Below, one piece after another: positions 1-11,225 of a DNA stretch of 64,000 nucleotides. Position 1 is the first letter of the stretch. Every line of letters starts with the position of its first letter. The notes beneath the pieces are model-generated. The model saw only the letters and a list, made by a program, of their open reading frames with translations, did not search any database and was not told the DNA's origin. Origin of the DNA: Flectonema sp. DT1601. Its lineage: Eukaryota; Euglenozoa; Diplonemea; Diplonemida; Diplonemidae. The stretch lies in the NCBI GenBank assembly GCA_964019425.1, contig OZ025820.1, forward strand, positions 248,001 through 312,000, read 5' to 3'. The position numbers were made by a program, and so were the translations under genes.

Positions 1-106
1 AGACACGTGTTATGTTTTTAAATTCTTTTTAAATTTCTTTTTTGTAAATTGACCCTCTCTGATCAAGGAAGTAGTACTCTCCCTTTCTCTCAGTTCCGCA
101 CACAAT

Positions 107-919
107 ATGAGGTCGGCATTCCGAAAAAAGGATGCTGACCATAAACCTGTATTCTCACTCTCTGAAGGAGTCAAAGATCTCAACGGGGGAGATAAGAACG
201 CAATTCGTGCCCTGGTTAAGAAAATTGTAGAGGATAGCGAGGTAGAAAACCCAGTCGTAGCGCTCACGACAGGAAGCTATAATCCAACGCACACAGAGCA
301 CATTAATCTCATGTTGAAGGCAATAACAGCAATGGAACTCCATGGTTGCAACGTAGTGGCGGTAGTGTTTTCTCCTTCTCACGATTCCTATGTCGTGAGG
401 AAACTGGGAAAGGACCGAGCTCTTGACGGGGCGTTCCGTTACGAACTTTTAAAAAAGACGGTTGACGATGTAGTGTCTCAGATAGGTATCGATCCAGAAT
501 TGTGTATGGTAGACTCTTGGGAACTACAACAGGAAAGGTTTTGTGATCACCCAATTGTTATTAAAAAACTAAGAGAATACTTGCAACCAAATGTTAAGAT
601 TTGGTACGTGTGTGGTTCTGATCTTTATGCGAAATGCTGTGGACTTTGCCGTGGACATTCTGCTGACGGAATTGCCATTGTAGAAAGAGGAGTGAGTCTT
701 CGCGGCACAGCCCTCGATCAATATAAAAGCAACCCAAACCACATTCTCATCGAATCAGTTGAAGACAAATCCAGCACTGCAATTCGCGAAGCTGGTAACA
801 ATTTTGAGGCACTCGGAAAACTGATGTCTCCTTCTGCCTTGAAATGTTACATGAAACATGCAGCTGTATCTAATGCTCTTCCTCTATCGGAAGAAGAGAA
901 TACTAACATCACTGTTTGA
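107..919 (+). CDS. Nicotinamide-nucleotide adenylyltransferase-like protein (NMNAT family)
   Basis: A 270-residue protein of the nucleotidyltransferase fold that joins NMN (or nicotinate mononucleotide) to AMP to make NAD. Seen: the phosphate-binding motif GSYNPTHTEH at residues 56-65 (family form GSFNPxxxxH), a following SPSHDSY block like the NMNAT SPVxDxY stretch, YVCGSDLY near the middle (family CGxDLL), and the late SSTAIR motif at 222-227 (family ISSTxxR), which binds ATP phosphates. Length matches animal NMNAT1 (about 280). No signal peptide is obvious; compartment unknown. The ATG lies 13 nt after a pyrimidine-rich CAG (91-93), a likely splice acceptor. Family assignment is firm; substrate preference is inference. 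Confidence 0.85.
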   Translation: MRSAFRKKDADHKPVFSLSEGVKDLNGGDKNAIRALVKKIVEDSEVENPVVALTTGSYNPTHTEHINLMLKAITAMELHGCNVVAVVFSPSHDSYVVRKLGKDRALDGAFRYELLKKTVDDVVSQIGIDPELCMVDSWELQQERFCDHPIVIKKLREYLQPNVKIWYVCGSDLYAKCCGLCRGHSADGIAIVERGVSLRGTALDQYKSNPNHILIESVEDKSSTAIREAGNNFEALGKLMSPSALKCYMKHAAVSNALPLSEEENTNITV

Positions 920-1325
920 TTGCAGGGCCATAATATTGGATTGCACAAGTCTGTAAACAAATCAGAATGATTGGGATGTGTCTCTAACGGGGGGAAATAT
1001 ATAAAAATAAAAATAAAAAAGAATTGTAGAACTCCAAGATCAACAACAACAGAGAGTTCTGCCGAACGTTGTTGTTGAAGCTTTTCCGAAAGGAAAAAAA
1101 AAAAAAAAAGTAAGTAAGTAAGTAAGTAAAAGCATAATATATTCTTAGCTTTCAATGCGGCAGTTACCTGAATATTGTTATGGTAGTTAACAAGATGATA
1201 GTCCATTGAATTACTACAACATAAGCCCTCTTGTCGGTCTTTCATATGTTTGTTAGTTGATGCGAGGGCTGTCATCTTGTATCAGTAGTTCGACATTGGC
1301 TGTTATGTTTTCTTTTTGTATGTTC

Positions 1326-1326
<1 letters not shown>

Positions 1327-1359
<33 letters not shown>
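1327..1359. repeat. Poly(C) tract, 33 nt
   Basis: An uninterrupted run of 33 cytosines, followed after about 20 nt by a run of about 25 T. Long C/G runs are much rarer than A/T runs in AT-rich genomes, and the length may be imprecise from sequencing slippage. Confidence 0.9.
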
Positions 1360-1360
<1 letters not shown>

Positions 1361-1376
1361 ATTTATTTATCCAAGT

Positions 1377-1407
<31 letters not shown>

Positions 1408-2810
1408 TGCACAGACCTGTGGGCTGAATTTTAAGTTCCTAGCAAAAAGTTCAGTGAAGGGTAACATTCAAGGAACGGTTATCTAACTTTTAGCATTCCA
1501 CGTGTGATGAGAAATCATGATTGGCTTTGTGGCAAGCTTTGCTTTTCGATTCGACGTGGGAGTTATTCTCCTTAGTAGCCTGTTCCTTTCACACTCCCCA
1601 CTCCCCCAAAACCTTGTTAGTGTAGTATATACCTGTGATTACTTGCGAACAGAATGTAAGGGAAAGAGACATCCCTTTGTAAAGACGACCACCCCTAAAA
1701 AAGGTGTTTTTACATTATTAAAGTTTCGCTCCTAAAGAAAGAAAAATTACTCAGTAACCTTTTTTTTTTTTTTTTTTCAATTGTTCGGTAGAAAGAGAAT
1801 TGTGGCAGCGTAACTAACCTATTCCTTTATTAGGATTTTGTACCGGTTGCAGACAAACAAAATAAAAGTGTAAGTGAGTAAGTAAAAAAGTGAAGTTTGC
1901 CGATTCTTTTTTTCTGAACAATCTCAGCTATGCAGGCATCTTAAGAATTTTAGGTTCCCTCTAGTCCCCGAAGATGGGAGTTTTTTTTTTTTTTTTTTTT
2001 TCAATTTTTACTATTTTTTTAATTTAATGCAACAAACTTATAGTAAACTCATATTCTAACTAATTATATAAATTGATAAAGGAGAATAGAGATGAAAAGT
2101 TGTGCATTGCAGAAGTATTTACAGAAAAAATCAAACAATCTCTCAACCTAACCTTCACAAGCCCCGAAACTTGCATAAGTTGAACTTTAATGTACTGTCT
2201 GTTCTTTATTTTGTTGAGTGAAAAAAGCAACACAAAGCCAGGCTACTTTTTATTATTATAATGACTCGCTGGGGATAATGATTCGGACAACAAGGGGAGT
2301 TCGACCCTTTTTTTTTTGGTAATACTCATCTGTTTTTTTATTACATTTAGAGACTCGCAAAACATTATTAGACTCGCAGCCTCTAATAATGTTTTTAAAA
2401 AAAAAAAAAAAAAAAAAATAGCCTACGGTGAACTGCTGCTTCACAAGACGTCAGATATTAGCAGATAAAAAAAAGTAAAAAGAGGAATAAAAAAGTGAAT
2501 TTTTCCTTCCTTCTAAGGTACACTTTTCTTACGCCACGAGCGATGCGGTGTGTAATATAATTGTCTTATTCTACCTACCGTTTTTTTCGGGGTCAAAAAT
2601 TTGTTCCGAAGAAGGCACTTTTTTCCCATGGTGCTTTCTATCCTGGAGCACTGTATAAATCCTTTTTGACGAGATGAAAAGAAGAAGGGCAAAGTATTCA
2701 CGCGGGTGCAGTTGTCACTTCCCAAGCATGAATTTGCCTGGGAATAGCAAAAAAGAAAAAAAGAACTTAAGGAAAGAGAACGGGAAAGTCGTCTCTTATC
2801 GTCTGTGAGA

Positions 2811-2900
2811 GTCTCACGGTTGCTGGTAGCGATATAACTGTTACCCCTGTTGAGCTTTTCCTGGCTTTTGGCTTCCTAGGCTTTAAAAAAAAAAAAAAAA
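2811..2900 (+). repeat. Dispersed repeat family A, copy 1, with A-tract
   Basis: A 74-nt unit (2811-2884) that recurs at 14762-14835 with about three mismatches. It ends GGCTTCCTAGGCTT and is followed directly by about 16 A. The A-rich 3' end on both copies suggests a short retroposed sequence, but no internal pol III boxes are clear. Confidence 0.75.
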
Positions 2901-2980
2901 GTGTGTAATGTTTCTTTTGAAGGTTGTAAATGTACGTTATTAATTCTCTCTCTTCTCATAGAATACAACAACTGAAATAA

Positions 2981-3201
2981 ATGTCCTCACCGCCTGCCAA
3001 CCTGCCAACAGGATGGACAGCACACGTTGATCCGGTATGTTGTATTAGATGGTAGTCGAAAACTTTCGTGCAAAAAAATAACAACAACAACAACAACAGA
3101 CCTGCCACAACGTCTACTACTACCACAACTCCACTACGGGTGAAAGTACTTGGGATGCACCAGGTGCTGATGCTGGTTACGGTCAACAACAGCAACAACA
3201 A

Positions 3202-3233
<32 letters not shown>

Positions 3234-5082
3234 GCAACAGATGCCACAGCAGCAACAACACAACGGATACGGCAACTACGATGCCGCATGGGAATCTTAT
3301 AACAAGCAGGCTACCTTTCAAGGAAACGATCGTATGAGCAACTTGGGAGCCAACCTTCAGAATGTCAGATGGGAAAATGAGCACCTCGACGCTATTGGTA
3401 ACATTAATGCGAGTGAGGTATTTACTCAACAGAGTCTTCAGAGATCCCCACAAGAGATTCACGAATGGAGACAGAAGATGCAAATTACATGCACTGGACG
3501 GGACGTTCCGAACCCTGTCTTGACTTTTGAAGAAACAAACTTCCCTCAGGAAATTCTTGAGTCATTCAGAAGACAAGGGTTTGAAGCACCAACTATGATT
3601 CAGGCTCAGGGATGGTCAGCAGCACTTAGCGGTAGAGATATTGTTGGTATCGCTAAGACTGGTTCAGGTAAAACTCTTGCTTTTGGTATCCCAGCTATTT
3701 TGCATATCAAGGCCCAGTCCCGTATGAAGTACGGAGATGGCCCAATTGCATTGGTTCTCGCCCCAACCAGAGAACTCGCTGTTCAAATCGAAGAAGAACT
3801 TATAAAATTGAGACTGCGTGACATGCGCACAGTCTGCTGCTATGGAGGAGCTCCAAGATACCACCAGGAGAAGAAGCTTCGTTCAGGTACTGAGATATGT
3901 ATTGCTACTCCTGGGAGATTAATTGATTTCTTAGAGAACAGAGCAACTAGCTTGCGTAGAGTTACCTACCTCGTTATGGACGAAGCTGATCGTATGCTCG
4001 ATATGGGTTTTGAACCACAAATCAGAAAGATTGTTGGCCAGATCAGACCTGACAGACAAACCCTTCTCTGGTCAGCAACATGGCCAAGAGAAGTCGAGGG
4101 ACTTGCTCGTGACTTCCTTCGTGACTGGGTTCAGATCATGGTTGGTTCCCAGGAACTTGCTTGCAACCCTGACGTTACTCAACACATTCACTTGGTTCAG
4201 GATATGTACCAGAAGTACGAAAAAATCTATCAATTAGTTCAAGACGTTCAGCAATACGGTAATGGAAAGTGTCTAATCTTCACTGCCACTAAGCGTTCAG
4301 CTGATGATGTAGCGAGAGACATCTACAGAAGAGGTTACAAAGCATTCTCTATTCACGGTGATAAGACTCAGCGTGACAGAGAAAGAGTTTTGAACGACTT
4401 CAGAACCAGAAGAAACATCGTTCTGGTGGCAACAGATGTTGCTGCTCGTGGTCTTGACATCCGTGACTTGAATCTGGTTGTCAACTTTGACTTCCCGGGA
4501 ACTCTCGAGGACTACGTTCACAGAATTGGTCGTACTGGACGTGCCGGAGACAAGGGTGATGCCCACACTCTGTTTACGTTGGCCGATGCCAAGCATGCAA
4601 GAGGTCTTATTCACCTTCTTAGAAAAGCAGGTCAGCAAATTCCACAACAACTCCAGGACATGTCAAGAAACCCTCCACCACCACACAGAAAGGGAGGAAA
4701 GGGTCGTCACTACGGAGGAAAGGGAGGAGGTGGATTCCAGGGATTTGGAAAGGGTCGTCCAAACAACCAAATGCAGAACAACAACAGCAACAACAACAGC
4801 CAAGGTGGCTACTCCGCGTTCAGCAGCAACAACCAAAGCAGGTAAGTCATGTTTTCATTTATTTACCTTTCTTTAATATCTTTGCTTTACTTTACGTACC
4901 AATCGATTCGGAATGGAACTATAATCGGAAATATCAACTCCGCTGTTTATGTTGTCGTTTTGCTTTACCCACAACAGCAAGCGATCTCACAAACACTACT
5001 GAACAAACAAAAACAAAAACAAACAGAAGAGGAGCTGGAGGTAACTTCCGTGGAGGCGCGAACACAGCAAACTCTGCCCCTC
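2981..5082 (+). CDS. DEAD-box RNA helicase with N-terminal WW domain (DDX5/DBP2 type), 3' end unresolved
   Basis: ATP-dependent RNA helicase of the DBP2/p68 group. Exons as read: 2981-3034, 3100-4841 and 5027-5082; introns 3035-3099 (GTATGT...CAG) and 4842-5026 (GTAAGT...CAG). Exon 1 plus the start of exon 2 encode a WW domain: LPTGW at residues 8-12, a YYY core at 24-26, W36 and P39. A poly-Q/N stretch follows, then the helicase core: AKTGSGKT at 203-210, PTREL, DEAD at 312-315, SAT and HRIGRTGRAG. The tail is Gly/Arg/Lys/Asn-rich; exon 3 adds an RGG-like stretch (RGAGGNFRGG). Exon 3 ends before a GTAAGT at 5083, so at least one more exon is expected; 5416-5513 after CTCAG keeps the frame and ends in TAA but is weak. 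WW-DEAD fusions are known in plants. Role in splicing or mRNA processing is inferred from family. Confidence 0.88.
3184..3258 (+). repeat. CAG/CAA poly-glutamine coding repeat
   Basis: Run of CAG and CAA codons in exon 2 of the WW-DEAD helicase, encoding a Gln-rich linker between the WW domain and the helicase core. Mixed codons suggest some stability against slippage. Confidence 0.9.
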
Positions 5083-6698
5083 GTAAGTTCCCTGAGAGAT
5101 TCTAGTTTGGCCGAAATAGCTACTTTATTAGTGTCACCTCCCCCATTGATCGATGTCATTCTACTTCATAGAATGCACTGATATCGGGCCCCTTCAGTAT
5201 ATTATAGCATTGGACAAAAAAAAAAAAAAAACAAAAACAAAACAAAACAAAACAATAAATGAAAGACAAAAAAAAAAAAAAAAAAAAAAAACCTACCTAG
5301 AAAATTAGGTATGAGAAATAAGAAGGCACTTTTTTCATCATGGAAAAAAAAAAACCAAAAAAAAAAAAAGAAAAGAAAAGAAAACACATAAATATTATCA
5401 TTTACCTTTTCTCAGGTAATCAGCCTCCTTTCCCCCTTTCCCGTCATTCACTCGCATCCCCCCCCCTCCGATTTACGGAGGAAAAAGAAAAAAAAAATAG
5501 TGAATTTCCCTAAGGTACCGTCTACTCACTTATTCCTTTAATCACATTAATCAGTTTTTTTTTCTCTCCCTTTTATAGCATGTTATTTAATGGTTGTGGT
5601 CTGGTGGTCACGGAAAAAAAGCATTTTATCTACTTTTTCTCTTACTGAAACAAAAAATGTGTCTCCATGGTCCTTCGCCAAACCAAATATTAAGAAATGA
5701 GAATGAAGAAAAAAAAAAAGCTAGGCCTATCTCTGGTCAGTTTCAAATAAGCAATTGTGCAAGGGTCAACAGTACTTTATTTACGAGAATACTGATATGT
5801 TTTTTTTTAAAAAAAAAAAAAAAAAAAAAGAAAAAAAAATCAATGGCAGAAAAAGGCTCTGGCTGCCTATACAATAAGCACTCTTCCAGTATGGATATCC
5901 TACTTTAGTGCATAGTTAATTTTTTTTAGTTGTTTGTTCTTCTCAAGGTAAGTTTCCTGCGATCCTTGTTCTGTATTTTTCCTTTTTTTTTTCTTCTTCT
6001 TCCCATTTCTCTGCAGCAGCCTTTGTGCAGCTAGAAAGAAATATCTGTTTTCCCTTTTTTCGTCATCTCCTTTTCCGGTCTATCATTTTCGTTCTTTGAG
6101 AATGTACCAGGGAGTAGTTGACAACAGTTCTTCCCCTTTCTTCTGTTTTTTTTATTTATTATTATTCTTTTGTCCCCTTTTCCCCCCCTCTTTTTTTTTT
6201 TTTTTTTTTTCTTCTCCTAAACAGCTTCGTCTGTGCTTCTTTTTTTAGACTAGTAGCATTTGGCAGAGGCTGACTTGAGAGAGAATAAAAAAAAAAAAAA
6301 AAAAAAAACTAACTTTTCCTTACGCCTCACAGCAGTGACATTGTGCTTCAGCTTCGTGCAGCTCAGGGATTGGAGCCTAGCAGCAGTTTCTAAACTGAAG
6401 GACGACGCCTAGTTTTTTCGTTTTTTTTTTTTTTTACCCCTTCCTTTTTCCTTTGCTGTTCCGACATCATTATAAGTCGTTCACGGTGCTGCTGGGCAGT
6501 TCTGGGGTTTAAGACAACATTATTTTTTCATTCAGAGAGCTCCCTTTGCGACAGGTTGCCTCGTCTCTGCGTTCTCTTATTTGTTGATATTTATTTCCCC
6601 CCTTTTTTTAATAAAAAAAAGAAAAAAAAAAATCTTTTGATTCCCTGAATTGATTGAAAAACATCAGCAAAAAGGGGAATGAATAAGGTGGAGGAAGG

Positions 6699-6733
<35 letters not shown>

Positions 6734-7708
6734 AAGGGTTAAAAGAAAAAAAAGAATAAAAACGGCGCTCATCATCATCAGCATCATCAATGAACAATCG
6801 TGCTAGCTACCTTTCAATTCTTACCAATTAATGAAAAAGCGCATCTTGAATGCGGAAATTGGTTTAAGCCATACCATTCATGGACTACGTACTGATTCAC
6901 TACCCCATCCTCCGTGCCTTGTGCTGCTTTGAAAAACCGAATCCTGTACCTCTATCCTTTTGGATAGAATGTGCATGAGACTGTGTTTCTTTTTGAACAA
7001 TACTCGTCGCATCATTTTTTTTTTCTTTTTTTTTCTTTCTCCCCCTTTTTCACTCTCTCTTTTTATTTTTGTTTTCCCCAAGAACAGCTCTTTGACAACA
7101 AGTCAAGCACCATTACTTTACATTTTTTTTCAACCCCCTCCCCCCAACCCAACCGGTTTTCTGGCATTCGGTGATCCAACAGTAAGCCAATCGCTGAGGC
7201 AGTTTGTTGGTTGTGGTCAGTAGAGAGGAGACAAAATAAAAACTTTATAAAGGGGATTCCATCGGAAGAAAAAAAAAAAAAAAAGAAAAAAAAAAACCAG
7301 AGGAACAAAAAAAATCTTAGAGATGCACCGAACTACAACCTTAGGGAGGAGAAAAAGAAGGGATTTAAAAAAAAAAAATATAAAAAAAAAAAAAAAATTA
7401 TTTTTTGTAAGCAAATCGCAGGCAAGCTGCTGACGACGACGGCATGCGAGGGAACATGTTCTGCTACCGCCCTTACCGTCCCCCGTCTACTCTGACAAAC
7501 AAGGTGAATTCACATTTTTTACTACATCCTATGTGCCGTATCATTATTGTATGTTATGATTATTTAATGGAGATTGGTAATATTTCTGTTTTTTCAGACA
7601 CATTAAGTCACATTGTCAGTTCAAAGGTGGGTTTGTCTGAAGTGTAGGTAGTTTAAATCGCCTAATTTATTTTACAGCTGCATTGCAAGACGGCATGCAT
7701 AGTATTTA
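5083..7708. other. Long T-rich spacer, possibly with terminal helicase exon(s)
   Basis: Starts with the intron donor GTAAGT of the helicase. A candidate last exon at 5416-5513 is in phase but low-complexity. The rest is dominated by A or T runs (near 5217, 5272, 5815, 6195, 6290, 6700, 7275, 7380) and pyrimidine-rich stretches. GTAAGT donors near 5947 and CAG acceptors near 6016 hint at further non-coding splicing. No complete protein gene is supportable. Confidence 0.6.
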
Positions 7709-9013
7709 ATGAAAAATTTATTTAGATTTGGATTTCTGGTAATTGTTGCATGGCTTGTCGTGACTGCTTTCCTGACTCCGAAGATGAGCGAGAGACAGCA
7801 GGCTAAAGACAAGCGACAACCGGGACACACACATCGCAAGCAGAAAGTCAGAGCAAAACATCACAAGAAGGCTATTTTTACAATACTTGAAACTACACAT
7901 GGTGGTATGTTTCAGAATGTATTACTACTTGGTCATCAGTTGAAGAAGCACACTGTCAAGACAACTGATAAAGTTCTGTTATTACCTAAGAGTATAAAAG
8001 TTACTTCACAACAACATGAACAACTTAAGGAGGCTGGTTGGTCGCACCATTCCACAGTTGAGTTGCCAGCTCAACCAGAAATGAAAATATTCTCAATTGT
8101 TGACCAAACTCATTACAAAAACGTTGCGTACATCTCACCAGATTGTCTTGTCATTGGAGATGTTGGTGGTGTTTTTTCAAGTGACTCGGAACAGATTAAT
8201 GTTGTGACAAATCGAAATGGAGTTTCTATCTTTTCTATGATCCCATCTGAGGACGCGTTTGAAGAATTGCTTTCTCTCTCATCAGATTCTTTGGCTGACG
8301 GCGCCTTCGTACAACAGATTCTCCTAAAGTACGCCAAGAACTCAAAAAACGATCTCACCATCAAAAACCTCGACACGGATCGATTTGGCACAGTCATAAA
8401 TACGCATAATCTCGATCACAAACTGGCAAAGAATACTGCTGTAGTCAGGTTCGAACCGGATGCATTTCCTTGGACGGTACCATCCAGATCAATAGGACCA
8501 GCGTATTATAGTTGGGAGCGTGCTTTGATGAGGATGTATGTAGAGCTGTGGCCCTCAATAAGAAATGTGGAAGTTGAGTTTGGGAAAATTGATTTGAAGC
8601 CAACGAACAGTACGTACGCAGATCTCGTTCTCAGAATCGCAACAGTTCCTGGTAGTGATTGTTTGAGTGTTTGTACAGATAATCAACTTGAATGTAGTGA
8701 TGATTTGTTTTCTCTGTTGTTAATGAGAGAACACTCGACATTGTTATCAGCTTTTGGAACCTGTCCGCACACTTGCGCAGTGTCTCCAACTGCTCTAACT
8801 GGTGTGATGACTGATGGAAGTTGTTCACTTAGTCTCTGTGAGTCTTCAGAGACGTGTCCTACCTGTGGTGCTTCTAACTCAAATATTTATAGACTCTGTC
8901 CGTGTAGACCACTTGGTAGTACTGAAGCTTTAATTACTTGGAATGGTAGCTTGCATTTCAATCACTTTCCTGATCTTGATGCTAAGAAATGGTTCTCTGA
9001 TCCTACATACTAA
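7709..9013 (+). CDS. Type II membrane glycosyltransferase-like protein, GT8/glycogenin family
   Basis: 434 residues. A hydrophobic segment at about 5-23 after a short N-terminus fits a Golgi-type signal anchor, followed by a basic stem rich in H, K and R (26-54). The lumenal part opens with AIFTILET, as in GT8 enzymes, and keeps the family layout: a loop ending LVIGDVGGVF (compare LVL-NID-LF), a middle stretch with ADGAFVQQIL, and VVRFEPDAFPW near the usual H-F-x-KPW region. The metal-binding DxD site is altered: Ser143 replaces the first Asp while Asp145 is kept, so catalysis is doubtful or uses another ligand. The last 110 residues contain many Cys, probably disulfide-bonded. A CAG lies 31 nt before the ATG. 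Family call is from layout only. Confidence 0.6.
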   Translation: MKNLFRFGFLVIVAWLVVTAFLTPKMSERQQAKDKRQPGHTHRKQKVRAKHHKKAIFTILETTHGGMFQNVLLLGHQLKKHTVKTTDKVLLLPKSIKVTSQQHEQLKEAGWSHHSTVELPAQPEMKIFSIVDQTHYKNVAYISPDCLVIGDVGGVFSSDSEQINVVTNRNGVSIFSMIPSEDAFEELLSLSSDSLADGAFVQQILLKYAKNSKNDLTIKNLDTDRFGTVINTHNLDHKLAKNTAVVRFEPDAFPWTVPSRSIGPAYYSWERALMRMYVELWPSIRNVEVEFGKIDLKPTNSTYADLVLRIATVPGSDCLSVCTDNQLECSDDLFSLLLMREHSTLLSAFGTCPHTCAVSPTALTGVMTDGSCSLSLCESSETCPTCGASNSNIYRLCPCRPLGSTEALITWNGSLHFNHFPDLDAKKWFSDPTY

Positions 9014-9151
9014 CGACCACCTCTCGGGGACCTTGTAATGTTAGGAACCTGACTGGTTGATTTAAATAGAAATTGATTTTTATTAATCTGTTTTTAGTGT
9101 TAGTTTTTTTTATATATAAATTATTTATACTTACAATCAGATTCCCATAAG

Positions 9152-10941
9152 ATGGGCAGTCCCCGACTAATAAGCAGGGGTAAGGTCTGCCAGGGGACTT
9201 ATCTTCCAGGAAGCAAACTAGAATTCGAAGTCACTTTCGTATGCACAGATGACCCAGCTGCAGGAGAAGCGAGGAGTATGACTGCAGACAAGCCGTACGA
9301 TGATGACCACGTGGCAGGGTTGTTTGAGAAAACAGATGAAATCCCCACTGATAGTGAAGAGATAAATATAAAAGCCAGCTCATCCCAATTAGTAGGACTC
9401 TGCTTAGCGGACAGTACTTGGATTAATAAAATAGAAAACTTTTCAGACCAACTCTCAGGTCCTCTGGACCCAGCACACCACCAAGACGACGATACTCAAA
9501 ACTGGTGGTCTTGGTTAAGTGGTAAGCCTGATCGACCTGCTCAGAAAGCGATTTGGGATAATCCCGAGTCGCTTCCAAAAGCTGCTATCGGATCATCTCA
9601 TGTCAATTATCAAATTACACTGGAAGCTAATCCTGAAGAGCTGCTACCTCGCAATACAAAAATGCGTCTTGGCGAGCTTCGGAAGTTCAGAATCACTGCC
9701 CGACTCCCAGAAGAACTCCCCCCATCATATCAAGGTTATAGTATAAGATATACTTATTATGTGTTTTCATGTGCGATGTGGTCTTGTGGAGATTCTAATT
9801 ATGAAAATGTTATAAAAATCCCTTTTACTATATGGAATCCAGCAGCCTCTCTAAGGCCAATGCGACCACCGTTCTCAAGGCTAAAAGATAATCATTGTTT
9901 TGATTGGCGTGTTAAAGAGGTACCCCCGACTGGTAGGAGTTTATGTAGTCAGAGAGCAGCTCTTCCATGTTTCGTTGATGATGTTCATTATACACAGATA
10001 CCGGTAATAAGTAGGAGTCCATTATTTGATAGTGGATCACCATCTTTTCCTGAATGTGGAACATCGAGGGGATCAAATAGCTTTTGTCCGTCACCATCGA
10101 GTATACTTGGAGAGATTCTTGGTGAAGGAAACATTCATCGTGATAACAACCTGATTGAGGAATCACCGATGGAGGAATCACCATATCATCTCAATAGTTA
10201 TACGAATATTGAACAGTTGATATCACTACCTAATCAACAAGAAACTGAAACTATAGTTGAACACAAAGGTATTCCATTCTTAAGACTAACCACCCATGGA
10301 ATGCATTACACTTTAGGTGACTCAGCTACAGGATTGCTATCAGTAGTTGACAATAGCGTCTGTAAGTGTGTACGAGTTGCTATCAAACTGGAATACGAAG
10401 AACAAGTTCCAACAACACTATTCAAGTCAGGAACATATGTTCCAAGTCCTCGAAGACAATTTCCTAAATTTGAAGAAAAGTATGTAATTTATGACGACGT
10501 CAGAAATAAATCTCTTCATTCACACCTATATCAACAACCAACACAGACAAGAACAGTACGTTAAAAACAGAACTGTTCAAACTCGTACAGTTGACGAACA
10601 CGACGAGTTATTATACAACTGTGAAGAGAGTAGTTATGAATTTGTACTTCTTCCTCAACATCCTCCTACAATGTATACGGACAAAGGTATGAATGAAATC
10701 GTGTATTTACCTTTTAATTAAACAACACCATCGAAATAATCTTAAACCATCATCATAAACAGTTGCGGTAGAATGGTTTATATCGTTTGAGTTTTATTAT
10801 GTCTTGCTTGATAGTAGTGTTCCAAAACCATCAAGACTTGAATGTGAACAACCGATCATTTGGAGGCTTCCACTTCATGTACACGTACCACCAGACGTGA
10901 AGACGAAGGACCACCCCAGTGCTTATGTTTATGCTATGTGA
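9152..10941 (+). CDS. RGP1: RGP1 homologue, subunit of the RIC1-RGP1 Rab6 exchange factor
   Basis: Assembled from three exons: 9152-10479, 10571-10686 and 10763-10941 (540 residues); introns of 91 and 76 nt start GTATGT and GTATGA and end CAG. RGP1 is an arrestin-fold protein that with RIC1 activates Rab6/Ypt6 at the Golgi. Seen: an N-terminal half of beta-sandwich type (RGKVCQGTYLPG), the hallmark LPPSYQGYSIRYTYY (family PPSFRGQSVKYVYK), IPFTIWNP, then a low-complexity insert (about 260-360). After splicing, the C-terminus reads TRTVDEHDE, YEFVLLPQHPPTMYTDK joined to VAVEWFISFEF, and IIWRLPLHV, matching the RGP1 C-terminal strands. Without splicing the frame would stop at 10564. An acceptor-like CAG lies 11 nt before the ATG. 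Confidence 0.8.
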
Positions 10942-11225
10942 TTCTTGGTGTTGAATGTTGATGGTAATCCAAGGAACAGCTTGCTTACTTTTTTTTTTTT
11001 TTTTTTTTTTTTTACGTACCGCGATATTCCTATGAGGTCATTACAAGGTTTAGGTCAGTGAATTAGAACTTGACGATGATTACTTTTTCTATCTGTTTTT
11101 TTTTATGTTTTCCACCCCCACCAACAGCCATCACCAAAACTAATTTGACTGGCAGCATTTTATTTATCCGACACGATACGATTCTCTCATTATGCAATTA
11201 CTTCTGCAGTCCACCCCTCCCCCTA

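Larger units (their letters stand above)
920..2980. other. Spacer with homopolymers, no supported gene
   Basis: About 2 kb without a convincing coding region; the short open frames are low-complexity. It holds a (GTAA) microsatellite near 1110-1129 and a looser copy near 1869, a run of 33 C (1327-1359) followed by a long T run (about 1384-1408), further T runs near 1760, 1981 and 2307, A runs near 2397 and 2885, and a dispersed-repeat copy at 2811-2884. Confidence 0.7.

Noticed and set aside
1517-1735. 72-residue open frame
   Set aside because: Short, no recognisable pattern, and not preceded by the start context seen at other genes.
5594-5908. 104-residue open frame starting MWSGGHGKK
   Set aside because: Mostly encoded by A and T runs, with a poly-Lys stretch; no start context or similarity. 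I could not join it in phase as a helicase exon.
8435-8460. GGTTCGAACC, a tRNA B-box-like word
   Set aside because: It lies inside the GT8-like coding frame and no acceptor stem or A box fits around it.
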